A stretch of 64,000 nucleotides of DNA from Bacillota bacterium (GTDB lineage: Bacteria > Bacillota > Dethiobacteria > DTU022), in the NCBI GenBank assembly GCA_033549065.1, contig JAWSUE010000009.1, positions 66,841-130,840 on the forward strand, in the 5' to 3' direction. The notes below the pieces were generated by a model, which worked only from the letters and a program-made list of their open reading frames with translations, ran no database searches and was not told the DNA's origin. The position numbers and the translations under genes are program-made. This document shows positions 45,091 through 54,647 of the stretch, piece after piece; the stretch's first letter is position 1, and every line of letters begins with the position of its first letter.

Positions 45091-46566
45091 TTAAAAATAG
45101 ATTTGGGCAATTGACCTGGCCAGTTCCAGCGGCCAGTTGTATGGAGCCAGGGTAAAAACAGCCGCTCCCAAAGCTAAAACTATAACCGGTATAATACGCA
45201 GTGGCTGCAGACGGAGTCTCTGCCTTTCAATATTCTTTAGCTCCCGGCAGCCCAGAAAAGCATTAATCGAAATTGGAAAGTAATACGCTGCATTTAAAAA
45301 ACTGCTGATCAGCAGCAATATAATTACGAATGGTAGGCCTGCCTGCAGTGCCCCATAACCTATATGCCATTTGCTGACAAATACGTTAAAGGGCGGGATA
45401 CCAACAGCACTAACTGACGCGATGGTAAAGGCAAACATGGTAACCGGCATCTGCAGGCCCACACCCCTGAGCTCGCTGATCTTCGTTTTACCCGTATTCA
45501 CATAGATAACCCCGGCACACAAAAACATACATCCTTTCATAAATGCATGAGCCATAATGTGATAAAGCGCCCCGACGAAGGCAAACTCGGTCAACAGGGA
45601 CAACCCCAATAATATATAGCCGACCTGGGCAACACCGGAATAGGCTAACCGACGGTTAAAATCATCCTGGGCAAAAGCGCAGATGGAACCGTAAAGCATA
45701 CTGACCAGGGCAAGAACCAGGATGATTTTATTCCAACCGACATCCTGAATAAATGAAATCCCGTAAATATCATGGAATACCCGTATTAAACCCAACACCC
45801 CGGTTTTCAGCATCATGGCAGAAGAAATAGCCGCCGCCGGAGTCGGGGCATTGGCATAAGCATCCGGTATCCAGAAATGGAAGGGAACCATTGCCGCTTT
45901 TATCCCGAAGCTGATCATGAATCCGATAAATGCGACAAGTAACAAGGGAGTCGCTGAAGAAACCAGCCCCCCGGAACCGAAAGCCAGGGTCCCAGTTGAA
46001 TTATATACAATGACAACCGCCCAGAATAAAGCTACACCGGCAATGATGGTCATAAAGAAAAATTTCAGGCCTGCCGCCTGGGCTTCGGGAGTTGACTTGT
46101 AAGAAACCATGGGGAAAAACATGAGTGACATAAATTCAAAAAAGATAAAGAAAGTGAACATATTGCCGCTCAAGGCCACTCCGAAACAGCCACCAATTGC
46201 CAGCAGGAAAAAGTAGAAAAATTTCTTTCCTTCTTCCTTATTGCGATAATAACCAAGAGTATAGACAGTAAGAATTATGCTGAACAGACCGAAAATCAGA
46301 CCGATGTAGACAGACAGCAGATCAACCCGGAATTCCATACCCTGCGGGGGAAGTATATTAAGATGCAGGTAATAATAGTTACCGGCCGCAATTGAGGGGT
46401 AAATATATGCTAAGAGCAGGAAAGGAACCAGAGTCCCACCGATAATAGATAAATTTCGCCAGTCCGGCCGGTAGCGATCAGCCAGCATTGCTCCCAGACT
46501 GCCAAGGATCGGAGATAAGACTATCAGGATCGGGACAATTGAACTTACCAACTCAGTTTGCGACAA
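45091..46566 (-). CDS. NuoM/MrpD-type antiporter subunit
   Basis: A 491-residue subunit with Glu in FIFFEFMSLMFFPMV, Lys in SFGIKAAMVPFHFWIPDAYA and Lys in NVFVSKWHIGYGALQAG; ISELRGVGLQMPVTMFAFT is typical. Start is TTG after GGAGGG. It is the third gene of the five-gene run and a paralogue of its downstream neighbour. The family moves protons (or Na+/H+) within larger complexes. Confidence 0.88.
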   Translation of the reverse strand: MSQTELVSSIVPILIVLSPILGSLGAMLADRYRPDWRNLSIIGGTLVPFLLLAYIYPSIAAGNYYYLHLNILPPQGMEFRVDLLSVYIGLIFGLFSIILTVYTLGYYRNKEEGKKFFYFFLLAIGGCFGVALSGNMFTFFIFFEFMSLMFFPMVSYKSTPEAQAAGLKFFFMTIIAGVALFWAVVIVYNSTGTLAFGSGGLVSSATPLLLVAFIGFMISFGIKAAMVPFHFWIPDAYANAPTPAAAISSAMMLKTGVLGLIRVFHDIYGISFIQDVGWNKIILVLALVSMLYGSICAFAQDDFNRRLAYSGVAQVGYILLGLSLLTEFAFVGALYHIMAHAFMKGCMFLCAGVIYVNTGKTKISELRGVGLQMPVTMFAFTIASVSAVGIPPFNVFVSKWHIGYGALQAGLPFVIILLLISSFLNAAYYFPISINAFLGCRELKNIERQRLRLQPLRIIPVIVLALGAAVFTLAPYNWPLELARSIAQIYF

Positions 46567-46588
46567 CTACTTTCCCTCCTTCTTGAAA

Positions 46589-48061
46589 CTATAAAATAGC
46601 TTCGATTACTGCTTCAATAAAAGGTATTGTTGTATAATTCGCAAATAAGCCGAAAATAATGGCAAAAACGGCAAGCGTCAATGTGGGTACCAACATGGTC
46701 AGAGGCGCTTCATAACCCGGCTGTTTTTCAAAATTTCCTTCCTTAAAGAAAGCATTAACGATAATTGGCAGATAATATATTGCATTCAACAATGTACTGC
46801 CCAGAATTACATAGGCATAAACCGGAACTCCTGCCTCAAGGCTACCCGTTAATATATAATACTTGCTGATATAACCGCAGATAGGCATCACACCCATTAG
46901 CCCGAGAGCACCGACAGCAAAGGCAAGCATGGTCAGGGGCATCTGTCTTCCAACCCCGTTTAATTCATTTAAATTTTTCTTTCCGGTTACGGTAATAATC
47001 ATCCCGGCGCAGAAGAAGAGAGTGATTTTTAGGACTGCGTGGTTGATGATGTGGATCAATCCACCAATAATACTTACAGGATGAAGAATTAAAACACCCA
47101 GGGTAATATAACCCAACTGCCCGATTGTTGAATAAGCTAATCTCAATTTTAATACAGTTTGTTTTATCGCCATAAAAGAACCGACAATAATAGTAAAGCA
47201 TACTACGATAGCCAGCAGGTGAGTTACATTCAGTTCAATCAACAGGTCACGGCCATAAAGGGAGAGAAAAACCCGTGCAATCCCAAATACCCCGGCTTTC
47301 ACGATAGCTACAGCATGAAGCAGGGCGCTTACCGGTGTAGGTGCCACCATTGCTCCCGGCAACCATGAATGCAGAGGCATTAATGCAGCCTTCGTGCCAA
47401 AACCGGCAATAAGTAATACAAAAATAATTTTGAGCAGTGTAGTTTTTTCATCAGCTACACCGCCTAAAATTCCCCCGGGCATGAAATCCAGGGTCCCCAC
47501 CAGATCGTGAATCATAAATATAGATAGAAAGACCAGCGCTCCACCGCCAAGGCTGTAACTGATATATTTGATACCGGCGCTTACCGATTCCTTTGTTCCG
47601 GCATGGACAACCAGGGGGTATGTACATATGGCCAGGTATTCATAAAAGATATAGAGGGTAAATAGATTGCCGGCAAAAGCCACACCCATGGCGGCACTGC
47701 AGGAAAGAATAAAAAATACAAAGTAATTTCGTTGTTCATGTTCATGAGCCATATAACCAATAGAGTAAACAGTGGCGAAAACCCAGAGGGTGGAGGATAC
47801 TACTGCAAAAACCATGCCCAAAAGGTCTATCCTGAACAGGATGCCCAATCCGTCAAGAAAATCGATCATCCTGTATTCAATTAGCTGTCCCGATAAAACG
47901 GCAGGCAGCATAGATGCAACAGCAATAAAAACCATGCCGACCGAAATCAATGCAACCAGGTGACGGGCATTTGCTTTTTCTTCATCGAGGATACGGATAA
48001 TAATTGCCCCGATAATGGGTACTATGATGGCAATGATCGGCTGAGGAAAACCCAGGTTCAA
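46589..48061 (-). CDS. NuoN/MrpD-type antiporter subunit (paralogue of the 54648-56138 product)
   Basis: A 490-residue subunit. TTG at 48059-48061 is preferred because GGAGG lies seven bases upstream and the protein begins MNLGFPQPIIAIIVPIIG; an upstream in-frame start would overlap the preceding gene by 74 bases. Channel residues: Glu in IFYEYLAICTYPLVVH, Lys in GFGTKAALMPLHSWLP and Lys in CGYISKYYILTGSLEAG. It shares PTPVSALLHAVAIVKAGVFG and a FFKEGNF C-terminal stretch with the plus-strand copy, pointing to duplication of a module. Confidence 0.88.
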   Translation of the reverse strand: MNLGFPQPIIAIIVPIIGAIIIRILDEEKANARHLVALISVGMVFIAVASMLPAVLSGQLIEYRMIDFLDGLGILFRIDLLGMVFAVVSSTLWVFATVYSIGYMAHEHEQRNYFVFFILSCSAAMGVAFAGNLFTLYIFYEYLAICTYPLVVHAGTKESVSAGIKYISYSLGGGALVFLSIFMIHDLVGTLDFMPGGILGGVADEKTTLLKIIFVLLIAGFGTKAALMPLHSWLPGAMVAPTPVSALLHAVAIVKAGVFGIARVFLSLYGRDLLIELNVTHLLAIVVCFTIIVGSFMAIKQTVLKLRLAYSTIGQLGYITLGVLILHPVSIIGGLIHIINHAVLKITLFFCAGMIITVTGKKNLNELNGVGRQMPLTMLAFAVGALGLMGVMPICGYISKYYILTGSLEAGVPVYAYVILGSTLLNAIYYLPIIVNAFFKEGNFEKQPGYEAPLTMLVPTLTLAVFAIIFGLFANYTTIPFIEAVIEAIL

Positions 48062-48095
48062 AATTATCGCCTCCGCAATGGTTAATATCCGTTCC

Positions 48096-50249
48096 TTACA
48101 GAATAAACAACAAACTGGTGGCAAGTATAGCGCCGACAACAACCAATATAATGTAAAGATCAAAGTCAATATTCGAAATGTTTACAGTCTGGAACCGCTT
48201 ATCACCACGTGTGCTGTAATCAAATTTAAATAGCAGCATAAAGACTCTTTTCAGGTTCTTTCCAATTACAGCAAATATTCTTCTGATATTGCCGGCCCAT
48301 AAATCATAAATTTTATTCCACAGAAATGCGCTGTAACGGACTGCTTGCAGCCCAACCTTACGAGCTATTTTATCGTCAAGATAATCTGCTCCGGTTGAAA
48401 CTCTCACCAATACTCCCGGTGCCCCGTGAAAACCAAAGTTAACATTATCATCAATATATTTACCGGCTCTTGTAAACGCTTCGCCCAATAATTTAGTTGC
48501 CGGCTGGTATAAAGATCTTTCCACACTTAGATATTCCGGCAGTTTAAGGCTAAATAGTTCCTTCTTCTTGAAGGCCAGATAAAAAGCAGCTCCCAATCCC
48601 AACCCTATGACTATACCAAACAGATCCGGCCAGGTCCAGACACCGGTTTTAGCCAGGTAATTCAGGTAATAGTCCGAATAGGTAAAACCGCCGGCCATGG
48701 GAACAATAACTTTTTTTATGATTAGCGGTGAAAATAAGCCTAAAAAGACTATTGCAGCAATATAGGCCAAACCGACGAATCTTTCAACTATATTTTCCTT
48801 CAACTTAATTCCTGACAACTTACCTTTTAGTTGATCGGATTCTTTACCGAGAAAAATTGAAATAAAAAGTTTACCGATATAACATACTGTCAAACCACTG
48901 GTAAGCATAAAGAGCTTTTCAGCCAGCCATAGATCCCAAAGATGATGGTGCTCAAATGCCTCGACAATTGCATGATGCAGCAGTGTCTTACTCACGTACC
49001 CGTTAAAACCGGGTATACCCATTATTCCGGCCGCACAAACAGCAAAAGCGGCAAAGGTTACAGGAAAGTGTTTCCATAGACCTCCCAGGTGATCAAGCCT
49101 TTTCTCATGCAACCGGGTATAGATAATGCCAAAAAGTATAAACATGCCTGACTTGAAGAAGGCATGGTTAATAATATGGTAAGAAAAACCTCCAAAGCCC
49201 ATAGGCCCGTCATACCCGAGATAACCTGCTGCACCGATCCCCATCAGTATATAACCCATCTGACTGATACTGCTGTAAGCCAGAAGGGTTTTTGCATTGT
49301 TCTGAAGCACAGCCATCAGGGCGGCCAGAAGCATGGTCAAAATGCCCATCCAGACGATCACATGCCCCAGATTCTCGGAGAAATGCCATAATCCGCTCTC
49401 GGCCAGTTCTCTGGTCGGTGTAAATAACATCGTTACAACCCTGATGATTCCATAAGCACCTGTTTTGATCATGATTCCTGACAGCAGGGCGCTTGCCGGA
49501 GAAGGAGCTACCGGATGAGCCTGGGGAAGCCATATATGTAGGGGCACCATACCTGCTTTTACTCCAAAGCCGATAATCATTAACAGGGCAATCAAGGGGA
49601 GAACTTCAGCAGCCGGCGCCAACTGCTCCATCAATGGTGATATGGTTACCGAACCGGCATAAGTGTTGAGCAGGATGATACCGGATAATAAAGAAAGTCC
49701 GCCGATTACTCCCAGGTAAAGATAATTTTTCCCCGCTGCCATTGCTTCGCTATCCTGGTTATGGACAACAAGTGCATAAGCTGCAAGGGTCATTAGTTCG
49801 AAGAAAAGAAATAAACTCAGATAATCTCCGCTAAGAAACACTCCCAGGCATCCGCCGAGCGACAAGATTAAAAACGTGTAATAGCGTGTCTGGCGAATTT
49901 CCTGTTTCATATAGGGAACAGAAGAAAGTGTGGCTAAAAACCAGATAAGTGCGGTAAAAAGAGCGAATACACTTCCGGTTAGATCAACCCTCAAATTCAT
50001 ACTGATACCGGCCAGTGAAGGTAGCCGGTATAAGATACTGTACCCCTGAAGGCTCAACAAAAAGAGCTCAACGGTTAAATACAAAGTTAATCCGGTAACA
50101 AGTACTGCCAAAATATTACGGGCACGATACAGTTTCAGTCCGGTGAAACCAATTAGAAATGAACCAAGGATCGGTATAAGTAAAATCATCAGGGGCAGTG
50201 TGCTGACAATTATCATTTCTCTGATCTCTATTACGAAGATATCTGCCAT
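48096..50249 (-). CDS. NuoL-type antiporter subunit, long form (copy 1)
   Basis: A 717-residue subunit, first gene of the minus operon. Channel residues: Glu in LFFELMTLAAYALVVH, Lys in GFGVKAGMVPLHIWLPQAHP and Lys in NGYVSKTLLHHAIVEAFEHH. The C-terminal 160 residues form a long arm with amphipathic segments (LPEYLSVERSLYQPATK) and end DYSTRGDKRFQTVNISNIDFD plus a final helix, the signature shared by the three long copies. ATG at 50249 has GGAAGG nine bases upstream. Confidence 0.88.
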   Translation of the reverse strand: MADIFVIEIREMIIVSTLPLMILLIPILGSFLIGFTGLKLYRARNILAVLVTGLTLYLTVELFLLSLQGYSILYRLPSLAGISMNLRVDLTGSVFALFTALIWFLATLSSVPYMKQEIRQTRYYTFLILSLGGCLGVFLSGDYLSLFLFFELMTLAAYALVVHNQDSEAMAAGKNYLYLGVIGGLSLLSGIILLNTYAGSVTISPLMEQLAPAAEVLPLIALLMIIGFGVKAGMVPLHIWLPQAHPVAPSPASALLSGIMIKTGAYGIIRVVTMLFTPTRELAESGLWHFSENLGHVIVWMGILTMLLAALMAVLQNNAKTLLAYSSISQMGYILMGIGAAGYLGYDGPMGFGGFSYHIINHAFFKSGMFILFGIIYTRLHEKRLDHLGGLWKHFPVTFAAFAVCAAGIMGIPGFNGYVSKTLLHHAIVEAFEHHHLWDLWLAEKLFMLTSGLTVCYIGKLFISIFLGKESDQLKGKLSGIKLKENIVERFVGLAYIAAIVFLGLFSPLIIKKVIVPMAGGFTYSDYYLNYLAKTGVWTWPDLFGIVIGLGLGAAFYLAFKKKELFSLKLPEYLSVERSLYQPATKLLGEAFTRAGKYIDDNVNFGFHGAPGVLVRVSTGADYLDDKIARKVGLQAVRYSAFLWNKIYDLWAGNIRRIFAVIGKNLKRVFMLLFKFDYSTRGDKRFQTVNISNIDFDLYIILVVVGAILATSLLFIL

Positions 50250-50543
50250 TAATTAATCCCTTCCGGTAAGTAACACAATCACGCAATTTATTCTCTTTAA
50301 TATTGCAATATCCTTCTTTAGAAAGGACAATTAATATAATAATTGAGGGTATACAATTAAATAAAAACAACTTGACAGAAAAGCGAAAATGATAAAGAAT
50401 AAAGTAGTGAGTTCAGCAGAGAGGGGAATTTTTTTTGCAATTTTTTGTGAATTTTTTAACTTACTGAATTTTCTAATTGTCTTTTCTTTGAATTTAAATA
50501 ACAGGTTGGTTTATAATAAGGTTCAGGAAGGGGGAGAGAAAAG
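50250..50543 (+). promoter_or_regulatory. Divergent intergenic region of the two antiporter operons, with plus-strand promoter
   Basis: A 294-base AT-rich gap between the divergent operons. For the plus operon, TTGAAT (50488-50493), 18-base spacer and TATAAT (50512-50517) lie 26 bases before mnhB. No convincing promoter for the minus operon could be fixed. Long T-runs lie at 50430-50460. No gene is seen. Confidence 0.65.
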
Positions 50544-50939
50544 ATGCACGATTATGTGACTAGAGTTGTTTTTCGCTACATGCTTCTTTTCGTTCTTCTG
50601 TATGGTCTTTATGTTATCATGCATGGTCATCTTTCACCCGGAGGCGGTTTTTCCGGTGGGATGATAGTCGGTTTGGGATTTCTCCTTTACATCCTGATCT
50701 TTGGCCAACTCTGGGATAAAAGCTTCCGCCAGATGATTATCGACCTGGCAATAATTTTTGTCGGTTTCGGCGGCATTCTTGAAATTTCAAAATTCCTGAT
50801 TCCACATGAACATGGACCGATCGGTGTTCCGGGAACTTTATTCAGCGTTGGAATAATTTCTGTTGCAAATTTCGGTATCGGTATCCTCGTTACCAGCACT
50901 ATCTTAGCCATTTATTACATGATCAGCGAGGAGGCCTAA
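50544..50939 (+). CDS. mnhB: MnhB/MrpB-like subunit
   Basis: A 131-residue protein with four helices and the MnhB pattern HGHLSPGGGFSGGMIVGLGF, where the Gly-rich turn is diagnostic. In Mrp antiporters, MBH and MBS the equivalent subunit helps form the sodium path. It opens the ten-gene plus-strand operon; GGGGGAGAG precedes the ATG. Three bases separate it from the MnhC gene. Confidence 0.92.
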   Translation: MHDYVTRVVFRYMLLFVLLYGLYVIMHGHLSPGGGFSGGMIVGLGFLLYILIFGQLWDKSFRQMIIDLAIIFVGFGGILEISKFLIPHEHGPIGVPGTLFSVGIISVANFGIGILVTSTILAIYYMISEEA

Positions 50940-50942
50940 CCG

Positions 50943-51302
50943 GTGAATTTCGAACTGCTTATCGTTAACTTCCCTTACTTTGTTACCATCATTCTCTTTT
51001 CAATGGGCACCTTGATTGTTTTAACTCAGCATAACCTGATAAAGAAAGTAATTGGAATTAATATAATTCAAACTGCAATCTTCTTATTTTTTATAGTTGT
51101 CGGTAATATACATGGCGGAGTCCCCCCCATCTATGATCCCCAGCTTACAGATGTTATCTATATTAACCCGCTTCCTTCATGTTTGATGCTGACAGGTATT
51201 GTCGTTAGTTTCAGCGTTACCGCTTTTGCCCTGGCATTAATTGTCAAGCTCTATATTTATTACGGTACAATCAGCGCTCCAAACTTCATGAAAATGAAAT
51301 AG
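50943..51302 (+). CDS. mnhC: MnhC/MrpC (NuoK-like) subunit
   Basis: A 119-residue three-helix protein of the NuoK/MnhC family: GTLIVLTQHNLIKKVIGINI, FVVVGN-like region and DPLPxxLxLTGIVxxF-type stretch (INPLPSCLMLTGIVVSFSVT). GTG start. In complex I and Mrp it lies between the B and D subunits and carries membrane acidic residues for ion transfer. Confidence 0.92.
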   Translation: MNFELLIVNFPYFVTIILFSMGTLIVLTQHNLIKKVIGINIIQTAIFLFFIVVGNIHGGVPPIYDPQLTDVIYINPLPSCLMLTGIVVSFSVTAFALALIVKLYIYYGTISAPNFMKMK

Positions 51303-51316
51303 AGGTGAACACACTT

Positions 51317-52816
51317 ATGGACCCCTTTTCGAAACTACCCTTTCTCTGCGTCATCGGTACTTTGATCGCCTCTTTTTGTATGCCCGTTCTGGCGAGATGG
51401 AAAAGAGAATTCTGTGCTCCTCTGGCAACAGTTGTAACCGGCGCTGTTTTTTCTACCACTCTGGTAATCGGCTACCATATCAGGCAGGGTAACGTTATAC
51501 ATTATGCCGTATCCGGCTGGCAGCCCCCATGGGGCATCGAAATAGTTGTTGATTCTCTCTCCAGTATGATGCTTATGCTGCTCTCGGGATTGGCATTCGC
51601 AATACTTATCTACAGTTTCGCTGCTATCAAGCATGAATTGGAAAGTATGGTAACAGGATGGTACTATACGGCTTATATGCTCTGCCTGGCAGGGATGATG
51701 GGCCTGGTTATTACAAATGATATCTTTAATATGTATGTCTTTATAGAGGTTACAGGCTTGAGCGCCTGTGCCCTGGTTGCCAGTAAAGGCACCAGACTTT
51801 CTACAGAAGCTGCACTGAAGTACCTGCTTCTGGCAACAATCGGTTCGGGCTTTATCCTCTTCGGAATAGGTTTTATTTATATGATAACCGGTAACCTGAA
51901 CCTGACTTTTATCGCACAGGAACTTGCTCTGGTGAAGGATTCATACCCATTCCTGATCTGGACTGCACTCAGCTTCTTTGTCGTTGGCTTCGGAGTTAAA
52001 TCGGCGCTCTTTCCCCTCCACCTCTGGCTGCCTGATGCGCATTCTTCCGCTGCCTCTCCTTCAAGTGCAGTTTTATCCAGCCTGGTTGTGAAGGTCTATA
52101 TAATTGCTTTCCTGAAGATTTTATTTATCGCTTTCGGCCTGGAAATATTCCACGAAACTTTTATCCGGCATCTAATCCTGGTTTTAGCGATTATTGCCAT
52201 GCTTGCCGGTTCATTTTTTGCCTTTGTGCAGATCGAAACTAAAAGACGGCTTGCCTATTCTACCGTGGCCCAGATTGGTTATGTTTTCCTCGGTATAGGC
52301 CTGGGAACTCCCTGGGGTATGGCTGCCGGAATGCTTCATATTGTTGTCCACGCCTTTATGAAGACCTGTCTCTTCCTTTGTACAGGTGCAGTGTATTACC
52401 AGACCGGCCGCAAGCAGGTTAACCAGTTTTCAGGGCTGGGTTACAGTATGCCGATCACGATGGGAGCTTTCACTGTCGCTGCCTTCTCAATGGTCGGTAT
52501 TCCGCTTTTCGGCGGTTTTATCAGCAAATACGGACTTGCCCTGGGCAGTCTCGAAGCAGATTTACCGCTGGTAATTGTTGTAATAATTTTAAGCGGTTTG
52601 TTAAATGCAACATACTATTTCCCGATCATCGGTCAGGCATATTTTTCAATGGACGGGCATGATGATCATGACACAGCAAAAGTATTTAAGCGAGACCAGG
52701 TTCCATTGAGTATGTTGGTGCCGATTGTTCTTGTAGCCCTGGGTATCATTTATCTCGGAATTTTCCCGGGTGGTACACTTGATTTTATTAACCAGACTAT
52801 TACGCGTCTGCTCTAA
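51317..52816 (+). CDS. mnhD: MnhD/MrpD antiporter subunit
   Basis: A 499-residue antiporter subunit. Channel residues: Glu in MYVFIEVTGLSACALV, Lys in GFGVKSALFPLHLWLPDAHS and Lys in GGFISKYGLALGSLEAD. Its position after MnhC and the DAHSSAASPSSAVLSSLVVK stretch mark it as the true MrpD orthologue among the eight paralogues. The ATG at 51317 follows GAGG; a GTG at 51305 overlaps that site. Confidence 0.92.
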   Translation: MDPFSKLPFLCVIGTLIASFCMPVLARWKREFCAPLATVVTGAVFSTTLVIGYHIRQGNVIHYAVSGWQPPWGIEIVVDSLSSMMLMLLSGLAFAILIYSFAAIKHELESMVTGWYYTAYMLCLAGMMGLVITNDIFNMYVFIEVTGLSACALVASKGTRLSTEAALKYLLLATIGSGFILFGIGFIYMITGNLNLTFIAQELALVKDSYPFLIWTALSFFVVGFGVKSALFPLHLWLPDAHSSAASPSSAVLSSLVVKVYIIAFLKILFIAFGLEIFHETFIRHLILVLAIIAMLAGSFFAFVQIETKRRLAYSTVAQIGYVFLGIGLGTPWGMAAGMLHIVVHAFMKTCLFLCTGAVYYQTGRKQVNQFSGLGYSMPITMGAFTVAAFSMVGIPLFGGFISKYGLALGSLEADLPLVIVVIILSGLLNATYYFPIIGQAYFSMDGHDDHDTAKVFKRDQVPLSMLVPIVLVALGIIYLGIFPGGTLDFINQTITRLL

Positions 52817-52848
52817 ATTTAGATAAATATCGTCGGGAGGTGAACGCA

Positions 52849-53361
52849 GTGATTGAACGGATAAAAAGTGATCTATTGGGATCTCTCTTCATATTCTCAC
52901 TGCTGATGGTTTTCTGGCTTCTCATCTCAGCAAGCGTAAGCTGGCAGCATATCCTGGTCGGAGTCATATTCAGCGGTGCCCTGGCTGTTTTCTGGAGCAA
53001 TCTCCACATACCGGGAGAATATAAAACAAGTTTTACAATCAAACAGTTCTATCTGCTGATAGTTTACTTCATTAAACTCGGCATTGATATTGTGCTGGCA
53101 AACATCAACGTGGCCATGATCGTGTTGAACCCCCGACTCCCAATATCACCGGGCATCGTGATCATGCGTTGTGATCTTGAAAGAAGCCTGGTCAGAGTTT
53201 TATATGTTAATTCTATCACCCTGACTCCGGGAACAATCACCGTTGAGCTTGAAGATAACCTTTTGATCGTCCATGCCTTAACGGAAGAAGTTGCTCATGG
53301 GTTGGAAGAATGGCCCTTGTATCAGAGACTGATGGAACTGGAGGGTGAGTATAGAAAATGA
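52849..53361 (+). CDS. mnhE: MnhE/MrpE subunit
   Basis: A 170-residue protein with N-terminal helices and a cytoplasmic domain typical of MnhE: ASVSWQHILVGVIFSGALAV, IVLNPRLPISPGIV and NSITLTPGTITVEL. GTG at 52849 has GGGAGG eight bases upstream. Its stop overlaps the mnhF start (ATGA), showing coupling. Confidence 0.93.
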   Translation: MIERIKSDLLGSLFIFSLLMVFWLLISASVSWQHILVGVIFSGALAVFWSNLHIPGEYKTSFTIKQFYLLIVYFIKLGIDIVLANINVAMIVLNPRLPISPGIVIMRCDLERSLVRVLYVNSITLTPGTITVELEDNLLIVHALTEEVAHGLEEWPLYQRLMELEGEYRK

Positions 53362-53624
53362 TTACTTCCATTCTATATGGAGTTGTTGTAGTTTTATTGA
53401 TTATATCTTTGCTGGCTATAGCCCGCGCATACAGCGGCCCAACAGCGCTGGACAGAATCGTTGCCATGAATATGATTACTACCAACGTCGTTCTCATCAT
53501 CTTGATCTTTTCGTTCATCGATAAAAGTTATTATTACATAGACGTAGCCTTTGTTTTTGTATTGGGGGTTTTTATCGGAACCCTCTGTATACTGAAGCTA
53601 CTGCGTGAAGGACATATTATTTAA
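53358..53624 (+). CDS. mnhF: MnhF/MrpF subunit
   Basis: An 88-residue three-helix protein with ARAYSGPTALDRIVAMNMIT, the MnhF signature, and a conserved membrane Asp (IDVAFVFVLGVFIGTLCILK). It overlaps mnhE by four bases. Confidence 0.93.
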   Translation: MITSILYGVVVVLLIISLLAIARAYSGPTALDRIVAMNMITTNVVLIILIFSFIDKSYYYIDVAFVFVLGVFIGTLCILKLLREGHII

Positions 53625-53661
53625 TCACAGGTTTTATCTGCCTGGGATTGGAGTGATTCGA

Positions 53662-54057
53662 ATGACCCTTTTACAATATATAGCCTTATTTTTTATTTTT
53701 GGTGGTCTCTTCTTTTTAATAGTCGGCGTGGTCGGATTGATCCGCCTGCCCGATGTATTTACCCGCATGCATGCCATGGGTAAGTGCGACACCCTGGGGA
53801 CCGGGATGATCCTGATCGGTTTAATGCTCTTTATCAGCGATATTACCAACGTTACCAAGCTGATCTTAATTTTGATCATGATCGCCACTATCAACCCGGT
53901 GATCACTCACCTTATCGCTAAAACAGCGTATAACAGGGGTACACCGATGGCTGAAGGCAGTTTTCTGATAAATGACTACGTAGCAGCGCAGCGCCGCAGA
54001 AGAAGACATCAGCTTGATGAAATGATGAGTAATGAGAAAGGGGGAGAAAGCATCTGA
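53662..54057 (+). CDS. mnhG: MnhG/MrpG subunit
   Basis: A 131-residue protein: GLIRLPDVFTRMHAMGKCDTLG is diagnostic of MnhG, followed by two helices and a basic, charged C-terminal tail (QRRRRRH) longer than usual. The ATG at 53662 has TGGAG upstream; an earlier in-frame start at 53605 would overlap mnhF and add 19 poor residues. The stop overlaps the next start by one base. Confidence 0.92.
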   Translation: MTLLQYIALFFIFGGLFFLIVGVVGLIRLPDVFTRMHAMGKCDTLGTGMILIGLMLFISDITNVTKLILILIMIATINPVITHLIAKTAYNRGTPMAEGSFLINDYVAAQRRRRRHQLDEMMSNEKGGESI

Positions 54058-54296
54058 TGATTGACGTTCTTATGGTCTTGTTACTGCTGGTATTAATCGT
54101 TACCGCATTTTCAATTTTTGTTTTTAACGATCTCCTCTACATCGTTATTATCTTTGGCGCATACAGTATGGTCATGTCGTTGATCTGGCAGCAGCTGAAC
54201 TCTCCCGACCTTGCTATCACCGAAGCTGCTGTTGGTATCGGTATGACAGTATTAATGGTTACCGTTGTAACCAAAGTGGGGAGGCGCCCTGAATGA
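54057..54296 (+). CDS. MbhD-like subunit (DUF4040, MrpA C-terminal domain)
   Basis: A 79-residue three-helix protein equal to the DUF4040 part of MrpA, found as a separate MbhD/MbsD subunit in membrane-bound hydrogenases: NDLLYIVIIFGAYSMVMSLI and NSPDLAITEAAVGIGMTVLM. The membrane Glu of LAITEAAVG is thought to take part in proton transfer. It overlaps both neighbours by one and four bases. Confidence 0.9.
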   Translation: MIDVLMVLLLLVLIVTAFSIFVFNDLLYIVIIFGAYSMVMSLIWQQLNSPDLAITEAAVGIGMTVLMVTVVTKVGRRPE

Positions 54297-54613
54297 TCGG
54301 CAAGATAATTTTTTATACGATGACTGTCATCCTGGTTGGTATGATATCTTTCATGCTGATGCTTGCAGTTACAGAGATGCCTGTCTACGGAAATATCGAC
54401 AATCCTTCCAATAATTATGTTTATGAGCGTTATGTTTATAAAGGTGTCGAAGAAAGCGGCGGCACCAATATGGTTGCCAATATTCTTCTCGACTACAGGG
54501 GCTACGATACCCTGTTGGAATCTACGGTTCTGTTCTCAGGGGTTATAGCAATTATGTTGGTATGGGGTACCAGCACAGCCAACCATAAAGAGAAAGAGGA
54601 CAAAAACCACTAA
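54293..54613 (+). CDS. MbhE-like subunit (MrpA C-terminal end)
   Basis: A 106-residue protein with two helices and the conserved linker TNMVANILLDYRGYDTLLES, which in MrpA connects the DUF4040 domain to the MnhB-like end. As a separate gene it matches MbhE. Together with the preceding gene it replaces the C-terminal third of MrpA. Confidence 0.87.
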   Translation: MIGKIIFYTMTVILVGMISFMLMLAVTEMPVYGNIDNPSNNYVYERYVYKGVEESGGTNMVANILLDYRGYDTLLESTVLFSGVIAIMLVWGTSTANHKEKEDKNH

Positions 54614-54647
54614 TTTATCTAACCTGTCGGGAGAGGACGAATCCAAG

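Noticed and set aside
46589-48169. Longer start for the NuoN-type subunit at 48169
   Set aside because: It would overlap the preceding gene by 74 bases and add a segment absent from the paralogues; a TTG with GGAGG at 48061 fits better.
41216-50249. The minus antiporter cluster as a respiratory complex I operon
   Set aside because: No NuoA-J, NuoK or peripheral subunits are present; all five genes are antiporter-type only.
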